From NCBI GenBank assembly GCA_029237695.1, contig CM055273.1, positions 58,083,968-58,147,967 on the forward strand: a DNA stretch of 64,000 bases, in the 5' to 3' direction. The translations under genes and the position numbers were made by a program. Below, in pieces: positions 43,500 to 53,995 of the stretch. Every line of letters starts with the position of its first letter. Within the stretch, counting starts at the first letter, position 1. A model generated the notes under the pieces. That model did not search any database and was not told the DNA's origin. It saw only the letters and a list, made by a program, of their open reading frames with translations. The stretch comes from Conchocele bisecta. Taxonomy: Eukaryota > Mollusca > Bivalvia > Lucinida > Thyasiridae.

Positions 43500-43600
43500 T
43501 GTACACTACCGCCGGGGCTAGTTTTGCCAGTATTTGTCAATTTCTGTGTTTCAAAATACCTGAATATTGTTCTTGAATTCAAGCAGCTTAATAAACGCAT
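43500..43600. mobile_element. F10 left half
   Basis: GTACACTACCGCCGGGGCTA, CAGTATTTGTCAATTTCTGT and CCTGAATATTGTTCTTGAAT match the left half; it ends at AAGCAGCTTAAT before the hairpin. Confidence 0.6.
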
Positions 43601-43948
43601 ATTTTCTTTCTTAACAAGTTAGCAATCGAATCTCTTCTTCAAAAGCAGGACATTTCATTCATCTATACTATTGCATGACATGGACGGACATTGTGGTTTT
43701 TGCGACGACCTTAAACACAGACCAGACTTTATTACTTTAAAGATGTACACTACGCCCAGGAAATAAATCGCAGATTTATCAAAACGATATGGAATAAACT
43801 AAATGCTCAGAAAGATTTACTGGCTATGGTGAGCCGCGGTTTTGTTAACCATGGTCAGGATTATCATATGAAATTAAATGTTCTAACAACTGTTGAACCT
43901 ATGGTTTAAGCAGTTTAGATCCGGAGCAGGATGTGTGTAGATTACAAT
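43601..43948. other. unassigned DNA
   Basis: Nothing recognised. Confidence 0.35.
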
Positions 43949-44311
43949 ATTATAGGAATGAATGGCCTTTTTGTGGAATTTATCGGGGTATAAACTTGGA
44001 AAAGTCGCGGGAATACTGGACGAAGGCTGGAAGGCCTCGTCCAGTATTCCCGCGACTTTTCCAAGTTTATATCCCCGATAAATTCCACAAAAAGGCCATT
44101 CATTCCTTATAATTCCAGCATTTGAAATAAATTCATCAAGAAAATGTGTTTAAGTTTTCCGTTTTCTTAAGAATTAATTTAACTGCGCCTCACGGTTACG
44201 GAAAGTAGTTCGGCATGGGAGTTTACTGGGATATACATTTTGGACAGAGGCTTGCTACGGGCCAATCAAATGTAAGGGAATTGTGTAAATATGTTTTTGC
44301 TGGAATTATTA
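43949..44311 (+). mobile_element. F5 element, full length
   Basis: Head foldback around GAAGGCTGGAAGGCCTC, standard tail, end TTTGCTGGAATTATTATA. Confidence 0.9.
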
Positions 44312-44344
44312 TAAGAATAACGTTCATCCGAAAACGATAACGGC

Positions 44345-44545
44345 ACAAACGCCTGCGTCAATCTTGCCCAGATTCTATTGACAATTCAGATTCGCAATCA
44401 AGCATTTTGATTGTCTGAGTCTGAGCTGTAGCACAGCTCAGGCTCAGCCAATCAAGCTGCTTGGTTTCAAGCACAATAATCGGTATTTTGAAATAAAAAA
44501 GAAATTGACAAATATAGGCAAGATTAGCTGAGACGGTAGTGTACA
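44345..44545. mobile_element. F10 TIR element, single-unit copy
   Basis: CGCCTGCGTCAATCTTGCCC at left, hairpin GTCTGAGCTGTAGCACAGCT, and ATAGGCAAGATTAGCTGAGA at right. Confidence 0.8.
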
Positions 44546-44606
44546 TGTAGGGTAAACGTTTAGGAATAGTACATTGTATATCGGTATATAATATAAACTG
44601 ACAACC

Positions 44607-45006
44607 ATTATGGGAATGAATGGCATTTTTGTGTAATTTATCGGGGCATAAACTTGGAAAAGTCGCGGGAATACTGGACGAAGCGATAACAAATTACAAT
44701 TTTCGAAAGAAATAAATTGTAATTTTTTAAGGCCTCATCCAGTATTCCCGCGACTTTTCAAAGTTTATATCCCCGATAAATTCAACAAAAAGGCCATTAA
44801 TTCCTTATAATTCCAGCATTTGAAATAAATTCATCAAGAAAATGTGTTTATTTTCCGTTTTCTTAAGAATTATTTTAACTGCGCCTGACGGCTACGGAAA
44901 GTAGTTCGGCATGGGAGTTTACTGGGATATAAATTTTGGACAGAGCCTTGATACGGACCAATCAATTGTTAGGGAATTGTGTAAATATTTTTGTGCTGGA
45001 ATTATT
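44607..45006 (+). mobile_element. F5 element with a hairpin loop
   Basis: The loop at 44680-44735 is AAATTACAATTTTCGAAAGA followed by AAATTGTAATTTTTTAAGGC. Head and tail are standard with point changes. Confidence 0.88.
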
Positions 45007-45040
45007 TGCTCATATCTGGCCATATTTGGGCATTTCAAGT

Positions 45041-45239
45041 GCAGTGAAACATCTCTAAACCGGACACAAAGAAAACACATGTGATCCTATTTCTTGGTCA
45101 TTTATCTCGGGTGATAATATCTGTTATAGCACACAACTGTGGCTCGGAATGATCAAATGTCTGATTTATAGTGAAACCTCTATATGTCGGATGCCCTGTG
45201 GACATCCCAGTGTGTCCGGCTTAGAGAGGTTTCACTGTA
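45041..45239. mobile_element. F1 TIR element, hairpin at right
   Basis: It runs from GCAGTGAAACATCTCTAAAC to GCTTAGAGAGGTTTCACTGT. Confidence 0.82.
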
Positions 45240-45652
45240 GTATATTATATAATAACAAAACACAATGATGGGGGTCAGCCAAAACACTTGGACGGCAGTG
45301 AAATTACACCGGATATTCTTTACTACCAGGCGAGATCGAGAAATTCACGGCTGTCAACTTTGCACGCGGGTCGATACTGCGCTCACTGATTTCGTGTGAT
45401 TTGCCGGAAATCGTTCGGCGAAATCGTCACGTGAACTCCCAGTGGACCAATCAGTCGTCTTCTGTAGTTTATTGGCGTGGTTCCCGGCTGATGGGAACTG
45501 GGAAATCGCGGGAAGTGGCCCATTATTGTGATTGATTTGTCGCGGAATGTCCCTCCGTAGATGGGTACGTACATGTACGTGTAATAACAATTGGACCTGG
45601 CTACATATACATGTAGGAGGGGTGTAGCTCAATAGAAATGGGAACCCCGTTC

Positions 45653-45974
45653 TGTAGCATATTTCACCAATATTGCAAAGTATACTTATCTAGCTCGGAA
45701 TACTTTGAAGAACTTTTCAATTTAAGGATAAATTTATTAATTTTATTATACTGAATTGATTACATTATCACAGCCATTTTGGCTGTGATAATGTAATAAA
45801 TTCAGTATAATAATTATGCATACTTTTAATCATCGAATATATGCAGTCGTTAGTTCTATATGAAATAATGCATTTCGGGAAAAATAAATGATTGCTCCCT
45901 CAAAGTATACTTTGCTAGAAAAGTATACTTTGCTAGAAAAGTATACTTTGCAATGTTGGTGAAATAGGCTACTG
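45653..45974. mobile_element. F11 TIR element with a local duplication
   Basis: It runs from GTAGCATATTTCACCAATAT to TTGGTGAAATAGGCTAC. CTAGAAAAGTATACTTTG is duplicated at 45914-45950. Confidence 0.86.
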
Positions 45975-46023
45975 GATTGAGGGTGTCAGTAGTAGAAGGG
46001 GTCTAACTGAATAAAAGGTTATT

Positions 46024-46200
46024 GTATTGTCTATCTATGTTGTTTGTTTGTTGGTTTGTTTGACGTTTGTTTGTTGGGGTTTAGCGGCCTATCAACAGAT
46101 GAGGTCATTTAAGGCCGGGTCTGGGTTTAGTACTAAATCCCATATATTACCTGTACAAATTGGGGGGGGGGGGATACCAAAATCAGAACTGAATATTTAC
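46024..46200 (+). repeat. TTTG-rich dispersed repeat end with a G run
   Basis: GTTTGTTTGTTGGTTTGTTT leads to GGGGTTTAGCGGCCTATCAA, a repeat end that I associate with molluscs. A run of 11-12 G lies near 46161. Confidence 0.5.
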
Positions 46201-46384
46201 AATTAACCAGATGGCCGCGGCCCGCATGTCGAGCCCGCCAAGGCATTTGATGGTCTCAGAGTGTATTTATTTGAAGTTTGAATTAAGGGTTGACGAGAAT
46301 GAAAATATGTATGATAATAAATAATTATTAGAAGTTTGAAGTAAATCTTAGTGTGTGTTGTTGAGATATAAGGTATGTACAAAG

Positions 46385-46745
46385 TTTAACACAAACTTCT
46401 AAGTCATTTTACCTTGACCTTGGGGCACATAGTGAATATATGGATGATGAACAATAAGCATATAAAGTTCCAAGCAAATCCAACTTATGGTTACAGAGGT
46501 AGTAGGTATCTGAAACTTTAACGCAAATTTTGACAAAAATTAAACGCAAACTTCTAAGCCATTTGACCTTGGGCACATGGGCCGCATGAGTCAGATACTG
46601 CATTACTATATGAATGATGACTAATACGCAAGTTTCAAGTCAATGTGACTTAGGACTGCAGAAATATATGGTTTTTAAAAGCTTTAACGCAGATTACGGA
46701 CGGACGGACGGACGGACCGACGGACGGTCCCCGGACGTCATTGTG
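46385..46745 (+). repeat. third satellite-bearing element, about 170-bp units
   Basis: Two monomers (AAACTTCTAAGTCATTTTAC and AAACTTCTAAGCCATTTGAC) contain ACCTTGACCTTGG or GACCTTGGGCACA. They are followed by a GGACGGACGGACGGAC tract at 46698-46728, like the right edges near 9.5 and 27.0 kb. Confidence 0.7.
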
Positions 46746-46978
46746 ATAACTATGCTTGCAGCCTTGAAATAAGAATAATCCTGCTCTGGTGCCAGGTCCT
46801 CGCCACACCATTAATTATATACTTGCGAGGATAAGTTTGTGTCTAGTACGATTATCATCGCAAGTAAATAACTAATGTTACGATGCCGCAAATGAAGAGA
46901 CTGTGTCTCAGACGATGTCCCAGAAGAAGAAAAATAATTTGTTATTGACTTAAATTGAATACCGTTCCTCGTCATGAT

Positions 46979-47338
46979 ACTATAGGAATGAATGGCCTTT
47001 TTGTGGAATGTATCGGGGTATAAACTTAGAAAAGTCGCGGGAATACTGGACGAAGGCCGAAAGGCCTCGTCCAGTATTCCCGCGACTTTTCCAAGTTTAT
47101 ATCCCCGATAAATTCAACAAAAAGGCCATTCATTCCTTATGATTCCAGCATTTGAAATAAATTCATCAAGAAAATGTGTTTATTTTCCGTTTTCTTAAGA
47201 ATTATTTTAACTGCGCCTCACGGTTACGGAAAGTAGTTCGGCGTGGGAGTTTACTGGGATATAAATTTTGGACAGAGACTTGCTGCGGGCCAATCAAATG
47301 TTAGGGAATTGTGTAAATATTTTTGTGCTGGAATTATC
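46979..47338 (+). mobile_element. F5 element, full length
   Basis: Head foldback around GAAGGCCGAAAGGCCTC, standard tail, end TTGTGCTGGAATTATC. Confidence 0.9.
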
Positions 47339-47786
47339 TAAGCATACACTAACATGAATACAAACTGATAGGTAATGAATGAACATGAAATGGCATGTAG
47401 TGCACCAATAGTGTTTATAGCAGAGGGTAGAGTACTATTTCGTTTGGCTTCTATTTAATGGTGGGAATTGGCTCAAGCACATTCCATACCCGGGATATAG
47501 CCCAGTAAAGAAGCAGGCCGATGGTCGTCGGTCTGGTTTATATTTGCGAATTTTGATGAACGTTGCAGTTATTCAGGCTCCAAAAGTGTGCTCCAAAAAT
47601 AGGACCATCTATTCAGGTATGACAACCCATAATTAACAATGGTAACACATAATAATGGAGTACTATTTTATATGGGCATTTATCACGAGTGCAAGCATTA
47701 ACCGTTGCCTTGAGTGTTATACACTGTGAATGATGCTCATTATGTACACAATATAACTCAGAGACCCCCGTATGTCAATGGGGTTT
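47339..47786. other. unassigned DNA
   Basis: Nothing recognised. Confidence 0.4.
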
Positions 47787-48031
47787 AACCCTTTGAGCCC
47801 GAAATCCCGCTATAGCGGTTTATGCAAAACGTGCAGATCCAGATGAGCCGGATCGTAACGAGCCGTCTCATCAGGATCTGCACTTTTTGAAAGTAATTTT
47901 AATATTTCTTAGAACAAAAACACCTCCTTTTCATAAATGGACGAATCTGAAAATCATTTTGTGACCATTGGATTGGTCGGAACATTAGCATATCACAGTC
48001 CATTCCAGTTCCTTAGGGGTGAAAGGGTTAA
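47787..48031 (+). mobile_element. F4 element, full length
   Basis: It runs from AACCCTTTGAGCCCGAAATC to CTTAGGGGTGAAAGGGTTAA. The core palindrome has one mismatch (GAGCCGGATCGTAACGAGCC). Confidence 0.9.
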
Positions 48032-48135
48032 TGTTCGTAGCTCCACCGTAAAGCTCCACCGTATTCCCAGGGCTAACATTTGTCAATTTATATATTTAGA
48101 GCATAACTTGGTTTTCATGTGATAAACGCCGTTTC

Positions 48136-48345
48136 ACTACAGTATGCGCTAATCTTGCCAATTTCTTTATTTCAAGAACACTTGAATATTGTGCTCGAAA
48201 TCAAGCGGCTTGATTGGCTCAGCCTGAGCTGTGCTGCAGCTCATGCTCAGACAATCAAACTGCCTGATCTGCCAGTTGGAATTGTCACTAAATCTTCAGA
48301 AAAGTTGATAACCGTGGCAAGATTAACGCAGGCAAGTGTGTACAC
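48136..48345. mobile_element. F10 TIR element
   Basis: TATGCGCTAATCTTGCCAAT at left, hairpin CCTGAGCTGTGCTGCAGCTC, and GTGGCAAGATTAACGCAGGC at right. Confidence 0.8.
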
Positions 48346-48403
48346 GCGCTAAATGTGTTGTCTTGTGTTTTGTTATCATGAGTAGACATGCTCGTATGCA
48401 AAT

Positions 48404-48624
48404 TACAGTGGAACCTCTATAAACCGGACACCACCGAGAAAGCATCTGTGATATTATTTTTGATGAGGGTCTTGGTAATTCATCTCAGGTGATAATGTCT
48501 GTTCATGATCTTATGACACATGACTATAGCACAGAATGACCAATGCCTGATTTACAGTGAAACCTGTCTAAACCGGACACCCTGGGGACCTCCCAGGGTG
48601 TCCGGTTTAGAGAGGTTTTACTAT
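48404..48624. mobile_element. F1 TIR element, hairpin at right
   Basis: It runs from TACAGTGGAACCTCTATAAA through the hairpin CCCTGGGGACCTCCCAGGG to TTAGAGAGGTTTTACTATA. Confidence 0.85.
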
Positions 48625-48679
48625 ACAGTAAATTCTCTATACTCGGAGATGCATGTAGGTCCCCAGAATGTTAGCTTAA

Positions 48680-48922
48680 TAGACTAAACTTCGTACGACT
48701 AAATTTCGTAAATGCAAAACTTATGATACACAAGGTGGTCTGTAAATTTCACATTAACAACGTTTTATTGTAAACAATTATTGGATATACATTTATTGAG
48801 CAGAGGCTGCATATGCAGCCTATGTTCAATAAATGTAAATCCATCAATTGAAATTTCCAGACGAGCCTCAATTTGCACTTACGAACATTTTAGTCGTACG
48901 AAGTTTAGTGAAAAGGTCCCCA
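48680..48922. mobile_element. F2 element lacking its left GGGCCC end
   Basis: The left side starts at AGACTAAACTTCGTACGACT; the right side is complete (TTTAGTGAAAAGGTCCCC). Related words flank it on both sides: GGTCCCCAGAATGTTAGCTT at 48657 and GGTCCCCAGACTGTTAGGTT at 48916. Confidence 0.78.
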
Positions 48923-48998
48923 GACTGTTAGGTTAATAGATTCCACGGTATTGTATCACGTGGCTGCAGTCTAATTCACGTTTTTGCCGAGTGTAAAT

Positions 48999-49053
48999 GA
49001 GACACGCCATGTGATTTTGTACCTTCGGACATCTGCGTAATTTCATTAAATAC
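48999..49053. mobile_element. F13 element, left fragment of a split copy
   Basis: GAGACACGCCATGTGATTTT to TTTCATTAAATAC is the F13 left end. The rest of this copy resumes at 53996. Confidence 0.85.
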
Positions 49054-49398
49054 TGTAACAAGCGCAAGCGAGCGGTCTTACGATTTGTTGTTGTGTCAGG
49101 ATGGCTTATGGAGAGTCAATGGAAGATTGGTTGCCGGTTCCGGTGAAATGCGTGGGGTTCACCTAAAATTCTATTATTGAAATTTCACTACTAACAAAAT
49201 ACTATCCAGTATTTTCACGACCTAGTTACAAGGCAATTTAGAGAAGCGTCATTGTACATTGAGTGATAATAAATTCTGGTCAGCATCCTTTCAAAACATG
49301 AAATAGACACTTTTTCAGTAATTTTCAGCCACTTCCGGTTGTTTCGATCGCCATTCAAAATTGTGTTTACAGCTGTAAGTCACCAATTCTAAGCCAGA

Positions 49399-50212
49399 AT
49401 GTGCAAGTTTACTCTGTGTATAGTGTGGTTGGCAGCCTTTGCTCTTCTTATCATGAGTGTTGAAGCTTCTGTCAGGCCAGGGGAGTACCAGTACATTGGA
49501 AAAAGCAATTTGAGACAAAACAACTCTGCCAGTAGAGGCCTAAACAGGCAAATGTCACAAATTCTGAACAGATACTGCATAATTGTTGGGTCTTCTGACC
49601 ATGCTCCATCTTTGTCCCTTGTTTTTGGACTAACTGCAAATTGTTTGAGGCAGAAAAATGTACTCCTCAGGCAAAACAAGCTCACACTGATCTACATTTG
49701 TAGTATTCTCATAACCATGGCCTATGATACAGAATCAAACCCAGGCCCAGATAGGACAGATATGTGTGGTATATGCACCCAAGAAGTAAAGTGGCACCCT
49801 GACCGAGGTATTTTTGTGAAGAGTGTAGCACATGGTTACATTCACAATACCAGGGGATGAGCACACTCAACTACCAATTTCACTCCGAGCACCCTGATGA
49901 ATTCTGGCAGTGCACAAATTGTGGAATGCCAAATTTCACTTCTTCCCTTTTTGAAAACTCCTCTATTGTTGACACAAATGCATCCATTTCACTTGACTCC
50001 TCGGATAACTCAATAGCTCAGTCTCCATCATCAGATCACTGTCCATTGCATGCGAGCACCCCAGCTCGAAATACAAATCTATCAAGTACGTCACCCAATG
50101 CTAGCCACAGGAGTCGCCGGACAAAAGCCTCTCGTAAACAAAACTTACAACACTTAAATATCATTACGGTAAATTGTCAATCAGTGAAAAAGAAAACCTT
50201 GGATTTCTAGCA
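49399..50212 (+). pseudogene. LINE N-terminal region with 2A-like peptide and PHD-like finger
   Basis: The first frame opens MCKFTLCIVWLAAFALLIMS. A hydrophobic stretch LTLIYICSILITMA then precedes DTESNPGP (49726-49749), a match to the 2A ribosome-skipping signature D-x-E-x-N-P-G-P. After it comes CGICTQEVKW, the start of a PHD-like zinc finger. A one-base frameshift near 49811 breaks the finger. The other frame continues FCEECSTWLHSQYQGM, where a Tyr stands at a position I would expect to be Cys, then FWQCTNCGMPNF. The segment from 49857 is Ser/Asn-rich and ends with LNIITVNCQSVKKKTLDF, the start of the endonuclease. Another one-base loss near 50207 puts a stop there. 2A motifs at this position are known in several metazoan and trypanosome non-LTR elements. 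Confidence 0.85.
49726..49749 (+). other. 2A-like ribosome-skipping motif
   Basis: The codons give D-T-E-S-N-P-G-P. The eight residues match the 2A core exactly, and the preceding residues are hydrophobic. In families where this was tested, the ribosome skips the Gly-Pro bond. Activity here is untested and moot for a broken copy, but master copies could use it. Confidence 0.8.
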
Positions 50213-50640
50213 ATGATTTCGGCTGTTAAACCTGACATAGTTCTTGGGACTGAGTCCTGGCTCAAACCTAAAATAAAAAATGCTGATCAGTAAATCCTGG
50301 AGCCTCTCATAACGAAGAAAGTTGTAAACTGCTAGACTTTGCTGATAGTTTTGGTCTGACCCAACTCATCCACGAACCTACACGTACTACTGACACCTCT
50401 AGCAATTGTTTAGACCTAATGTTTACTACAAACTCAACTTTAATTGAAAATGTAAAAGTGATACCCGGCTTTAGCGACCATTGTATTCCCTTTATTGACA
50501 TTACCTCAAATGCAAGAATCAACCCAAAATCCACAAGAAAAATACTCCTTTTTGACAAAGCAGACTGGATTAAAATCAAGGAAGGTATTACTGCATATGG
50601 TATCAGCATCAAACTTCAAACTTTAAGTGTCCAGGATTTG
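50140..50640 (+). pseudogene. LINE endonuclease remnant with central deletion
   Basis: The EEP/AP-like endonuclease begins with NIITVNCQSV (metal-site Asn). After the frameshift it continues AMISAVKPDIVLGTESWLKP, with the catalytic Glu in TESW. At about 50290 it jumps from KIKNADQ to NPGASHNEESCKLLDFADSF, GLTQLIHEPTRTTDTSSNCL and later GFSDHCIPFI. SDH is the usual C-terminal catalytic motif, so both ends survive and about 110 central residues are gone. The frame also changes at this junction. Confidence 0.85.
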
Positions 50641-52637
50641 TGGGATGGGTTCAAAACTATGGTGGACGAAAATGTTTCTAAACATATCCCAACCAAAACT
50701 GTCACCGGCAAGCAACACCTTCCTTGGCTGAGTTACGATATAAAAAAACTGATGAAAAAAAGAGACAGACTTTACAGTAAGGCAAAAAAAAGTAAAAATG
50801 TAAGCCAACATGAAAAATTACGGAAAATCAAGACTATGATTAAAAAAAAGACAAGAAAGGCTTACTGGGACTACATGAATAATATTATTTGTGACACAAC
50901 TGAACAAAAACATGGCACAACAAAGAAGTTTTGGGTTTTATTAAAAGTTTAAAAAATGATTCGTGTGGTGTGGCACCTCTTAGAGATGATGGCATTCTAA
51001 AGTCTGAATCTAACGACAAGTCTGAAATATTAAATAGACAATTTGCATCGGTTTTTACTCGGAAAGATAACTCGCCCCTACCAGACCTCGGCCCAAGCAC
51101 ATACCCGGATATGACCAAGATACATGTCACAGAGAACGGCGTCAAAAAACTGCTCATGAATCTTAAACCCCATAAAGCGGCCGGCCCTGATGCCATTAAA
51201 CCTAGACTGCTCAATGAATGCGCCTCAGAGATTGCGCCAATTTTTATGATTTTATTTAATAAATCATTGGATAGCGGTGTAGTGCCAGCAGAATGGAATC
51301 AGGCATATGTGACTCCTATTTTCAAAAAGGGCGAAAAATTCAAAGCAAGTAACTATAGGCCGGTCTCTCTGACATGTATTGCATGCAAACTACTCGAACA
51401 CATAGTAGTTAGCAACATTGTGGACCATTTGGATAAATATAAAATTCTTGTAGACAACCAACACGGTTTCCGTGCCCGCCGTTCATGCGAAACCCAGCTT
51501 GTATTGTTTGTTAATGATCTTGTGCAGCACATACAGAAAGGCCAGGTTGACATAGCAATTATGGATTTCAGCAAGGCATTTGATGTTGTCGATCATGACA
51601 GACTATTGCACAAGGCATCATATTATGGCATACGGGGGCACAGGAACCAGTGGATAAAAGCTTTTCTTAGTAACCGTACTCAACAGGTGGTGGTAGTAGA
51701 TGGTGCAATCTCCACAAAAGCAGATGTACAGTCAGGCGTTCCTCAGGGATCAGTTTTGGGACCTCTTCTGTTTCTGCTCTACATAAATGACCTACCTGAA
51801 GCTATCAGCTCAAATGTCAGACTATTTGCTGATGACTGTGTGGTTTACAGACAAATTAAATCCCAGTCGGACAGTGCACAGCTTCAGGAAGATTTGGACA
51901 AGTTATCATTGTGGGAGCGGAAATGGAGGATGTCCTTCAACATTGATAAATGCCACATAATGCATGTTTCAAGGTCCAGAAATGTCTCTAAGACCACATA
52001 CTAACTCCAAAATCAACCTCTATCAACAGTCAAGCAAGCTACCTATTTGGGTGTGGAGTTAACATCAGATTTATCTTGGTCTCCCCATATTAACAAAATA
52101 ACAGGTAAAGCCAGCCAATCTCTGGGTTTTCTGAAACGAAACCTACACTCAGCCAAGCCAGAAACAAAACAAGCTGCATATACTTCCATTGTCAGGCCGA
52201 CATTAGAATACAGCTCATCGGCCTGGGATCCATATACCCAGAAAGATACCCAAAACCTAGAGAAAGTACAGCGACGTGCAGCGAGGTTTGTCACTAACAA
52301 TTATGACAAAAGCCCGGGCACGGTCACTAACATAATGTCGGACTTACAGTGGAAGTCATTACAGTCTAGACGGCAAAATAACCGCCTCTCACTTGTTTAC
52401 AAAATTGTTCACAATCACGTCGATATATCCCCAAATGTGTACTTAACTCCACACACCAGACAATCCAGACACTATCACCAATTTGCCTATCAAATTCCTA
52501 CAATTTCAGTGGACTACCATAAATACTCATTTTTCCCACGAACCGTCATTGTGTGGAATACACTCCCTGCCAATGTAGTCAGTGCTGACACGATCTTAGG
52601 ATTTAAGTCAGGGCTGGCTGCACTGTCACTCCCATAA
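50419..52637 (+). pseudogene. LINE reverse transcriptase region (CR1/Jockey-like)
   Basis: The linker after the endonuclease runs to KKFWVLLKV at 50952, where loss of one base forces a frame change; KKFWGFIKSLK is read across the two frames. From 50931 the RT domain is continuous: VTPIFKKGEKFKASNYRPVS, GFRARRSCETQLV, IMDFSKAFDVVDHDRLLHK (catalytic Asp), SGVPQGSVLGPLLFLLYIND and LFADDC at 51825 (catalytic Asp pair). An in-frame TAA at 52002-52004 interrupts it. The same frame resumes QATYLGVELTSDLSW and ends VWNTLPANVVSADTILGFKS, a C-terminus common in CR1, Jockey and Rex-type elements. The stop codon is at 52635. Clade assignment needs a phylogeny. Confidence 0.92.
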
Positions 52638-52890
52638 GTTGACACTCTGCTTTTATCTTTTAACCATTCACACTTCTCACTATACATATTGTACAGGTGC
52701 ATTATAGGCTTTTAATTAGTTCTTGCATATCATTTTTAGGACTGCACAATCTTATCTCTTGCCATGTCCACCAAGGTGGATTGAGTAGCTTTGGTGGCAT
52801 GGCATTCACTGTACTAACCCCCACGCATTGCCATAATAGTCGGTAAACGACTGCTTGCAATTACTATAAAAGAAGAAGAAGAAGAAGAAG
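52638..52890 (+). repeat. LINE 3' UTR and (AAG)n tail
   Basis: After the stop comes an untranslated stretch with GCCATGTCCACCAAGGTGGA, then AAAAGAAGAAGAAGAAGAAG (52869-52890). Many non-LTR elements end in a short microsatellite, so this marks the 3' end. I could not find a matching target-site duplication. Confidence 0.75.
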
Positions 52891-53988
52891 ATGTTTATTC
52901 AGGTATTTAGTTTATTATCTGAGTGTTATTATACAACAAGACCATGACGGGTACTGGTTACAATCAGGTGACGACTACTGGTCACTGGCGAGAATACGCC
53001 ACATAGATGTTATATTTTGCTCTTATGAGCTAAACCATTCGATCCTAGCCATTTGGGTTGTATTTATAGGTTCTGAAACTCTACCACATGACGTCACTTC
53101 ATGATGCTTGGGCGTCGGGCAAATCTGTCAACAATGTCAGCCATCTTGCCAGATTTGCGAGATCGCCAAAAATGACGTCATCACCATGAAACTTTTAACA
53201 ATTTCACACATTAAAACAGCTCAAACCCTATCTGGCACATCCCAAATATGTAGTTTGTATATTTATCTTGGTATTTACACAGGTAATCAAGAGTGGTTCA
53301 GTGATTTAATAACTTTATGGGACAATTTTGATGCGGAGACGCTGGCGTTTTCGCATTCAAAATTGAGCGCCACCTCAACTTGATTTTATCCTTAAAATCA
53401 ACCAAAACAGGAATTTACAGTCTGAATTTACAGTTCATCTTACACATTAATTAGGATTTACAAACCAAACCTCGGATTAAATAGCCTTAATTTAGCAATT
53501 CTAATGTGCTTCTCAGGATCTGTCAGATTTGGCAGATCTGCCAAACATGGCCGCTGTCAGAGAGAAATCATGAACATGTCAACTTGCCAGACTTGGAATG
53601 TAAACAAATATAGGACACAATAGGCATGCAGGATGTGGGTCAAGACTCTCATAAGATATTCCTTTTTGCAAGAAAGAGTGAACTAGTCATTGAAACACTT
53701 CCATCATCCTAAGAATAAGACTGTCAGACACTGTCAATAAGGTTGCCAGACATGTTTGTCAGTCTTTCCACAATTCTGTCAAGTTGCCAGATTTCTTCAT
53801 GTGACCATAAAAGCTATCAGGCATGTTTGTCTTAGTGAAAATGTGAAATTATATGGCTGAATTACCATTATATTAGCTACAGAGTGTAGATATGTCAATA
53901 ATAATACCATATTTAGCTTGTCAAAATGAGTCGTGTACCCCACCCACTCACTTTGCATGGGGGTTATAATTACACTCAGGTTCTATTC
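52891..53988. other. unassigned right part of the 4.94-kb insertion
   Basis: TTGCCAGAT, CTGTCA and GTCAG words recur, and TGACGTCA-type sites occur at 53090 and 53173. No coding domain is recognised. Confidence 0.45.
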
Positions 53989-53995
53989 TGTTACA

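Larger units (their letters stand above)
49054..53995. mobile_element. 4.94-kb insertion with TGTAACA/TGTTACA ends
   Basis: It starts TGTAACAAGCGC and ends TTCTGTTACA. ATAC lies on both sides (49050-49053 and 53996-53999), and joining the flanks restores a normal F13 sequence (ATTAAATACGTTTACGAAAT). Only 7 terminal bases are inverted, and I find no long terminal repeat by eye. It contains the non-LTR retrotransposon, so it may be a smaller element (about 1.4 kb) invaded by the LINE. A 4-bp duplication with TGT ends fits LTR elements or Ginger-type DNA transposons. No integrase or transposase frame is visible. Confidence 0.65.

Noticed and set aside
45615..45652. tRNA start (TAGCTCAAT after GGGGTG)
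   Set aside because: The A box is incomplete, and an F11 element follows at once; no B box or acceptor partner is found.
49054..53995. complete LTR retrotransposon
   Set aside because: The TGT..ACA ends fit, but the two ends are not direct repeats of each other and no gag, protease or integrase is seen.
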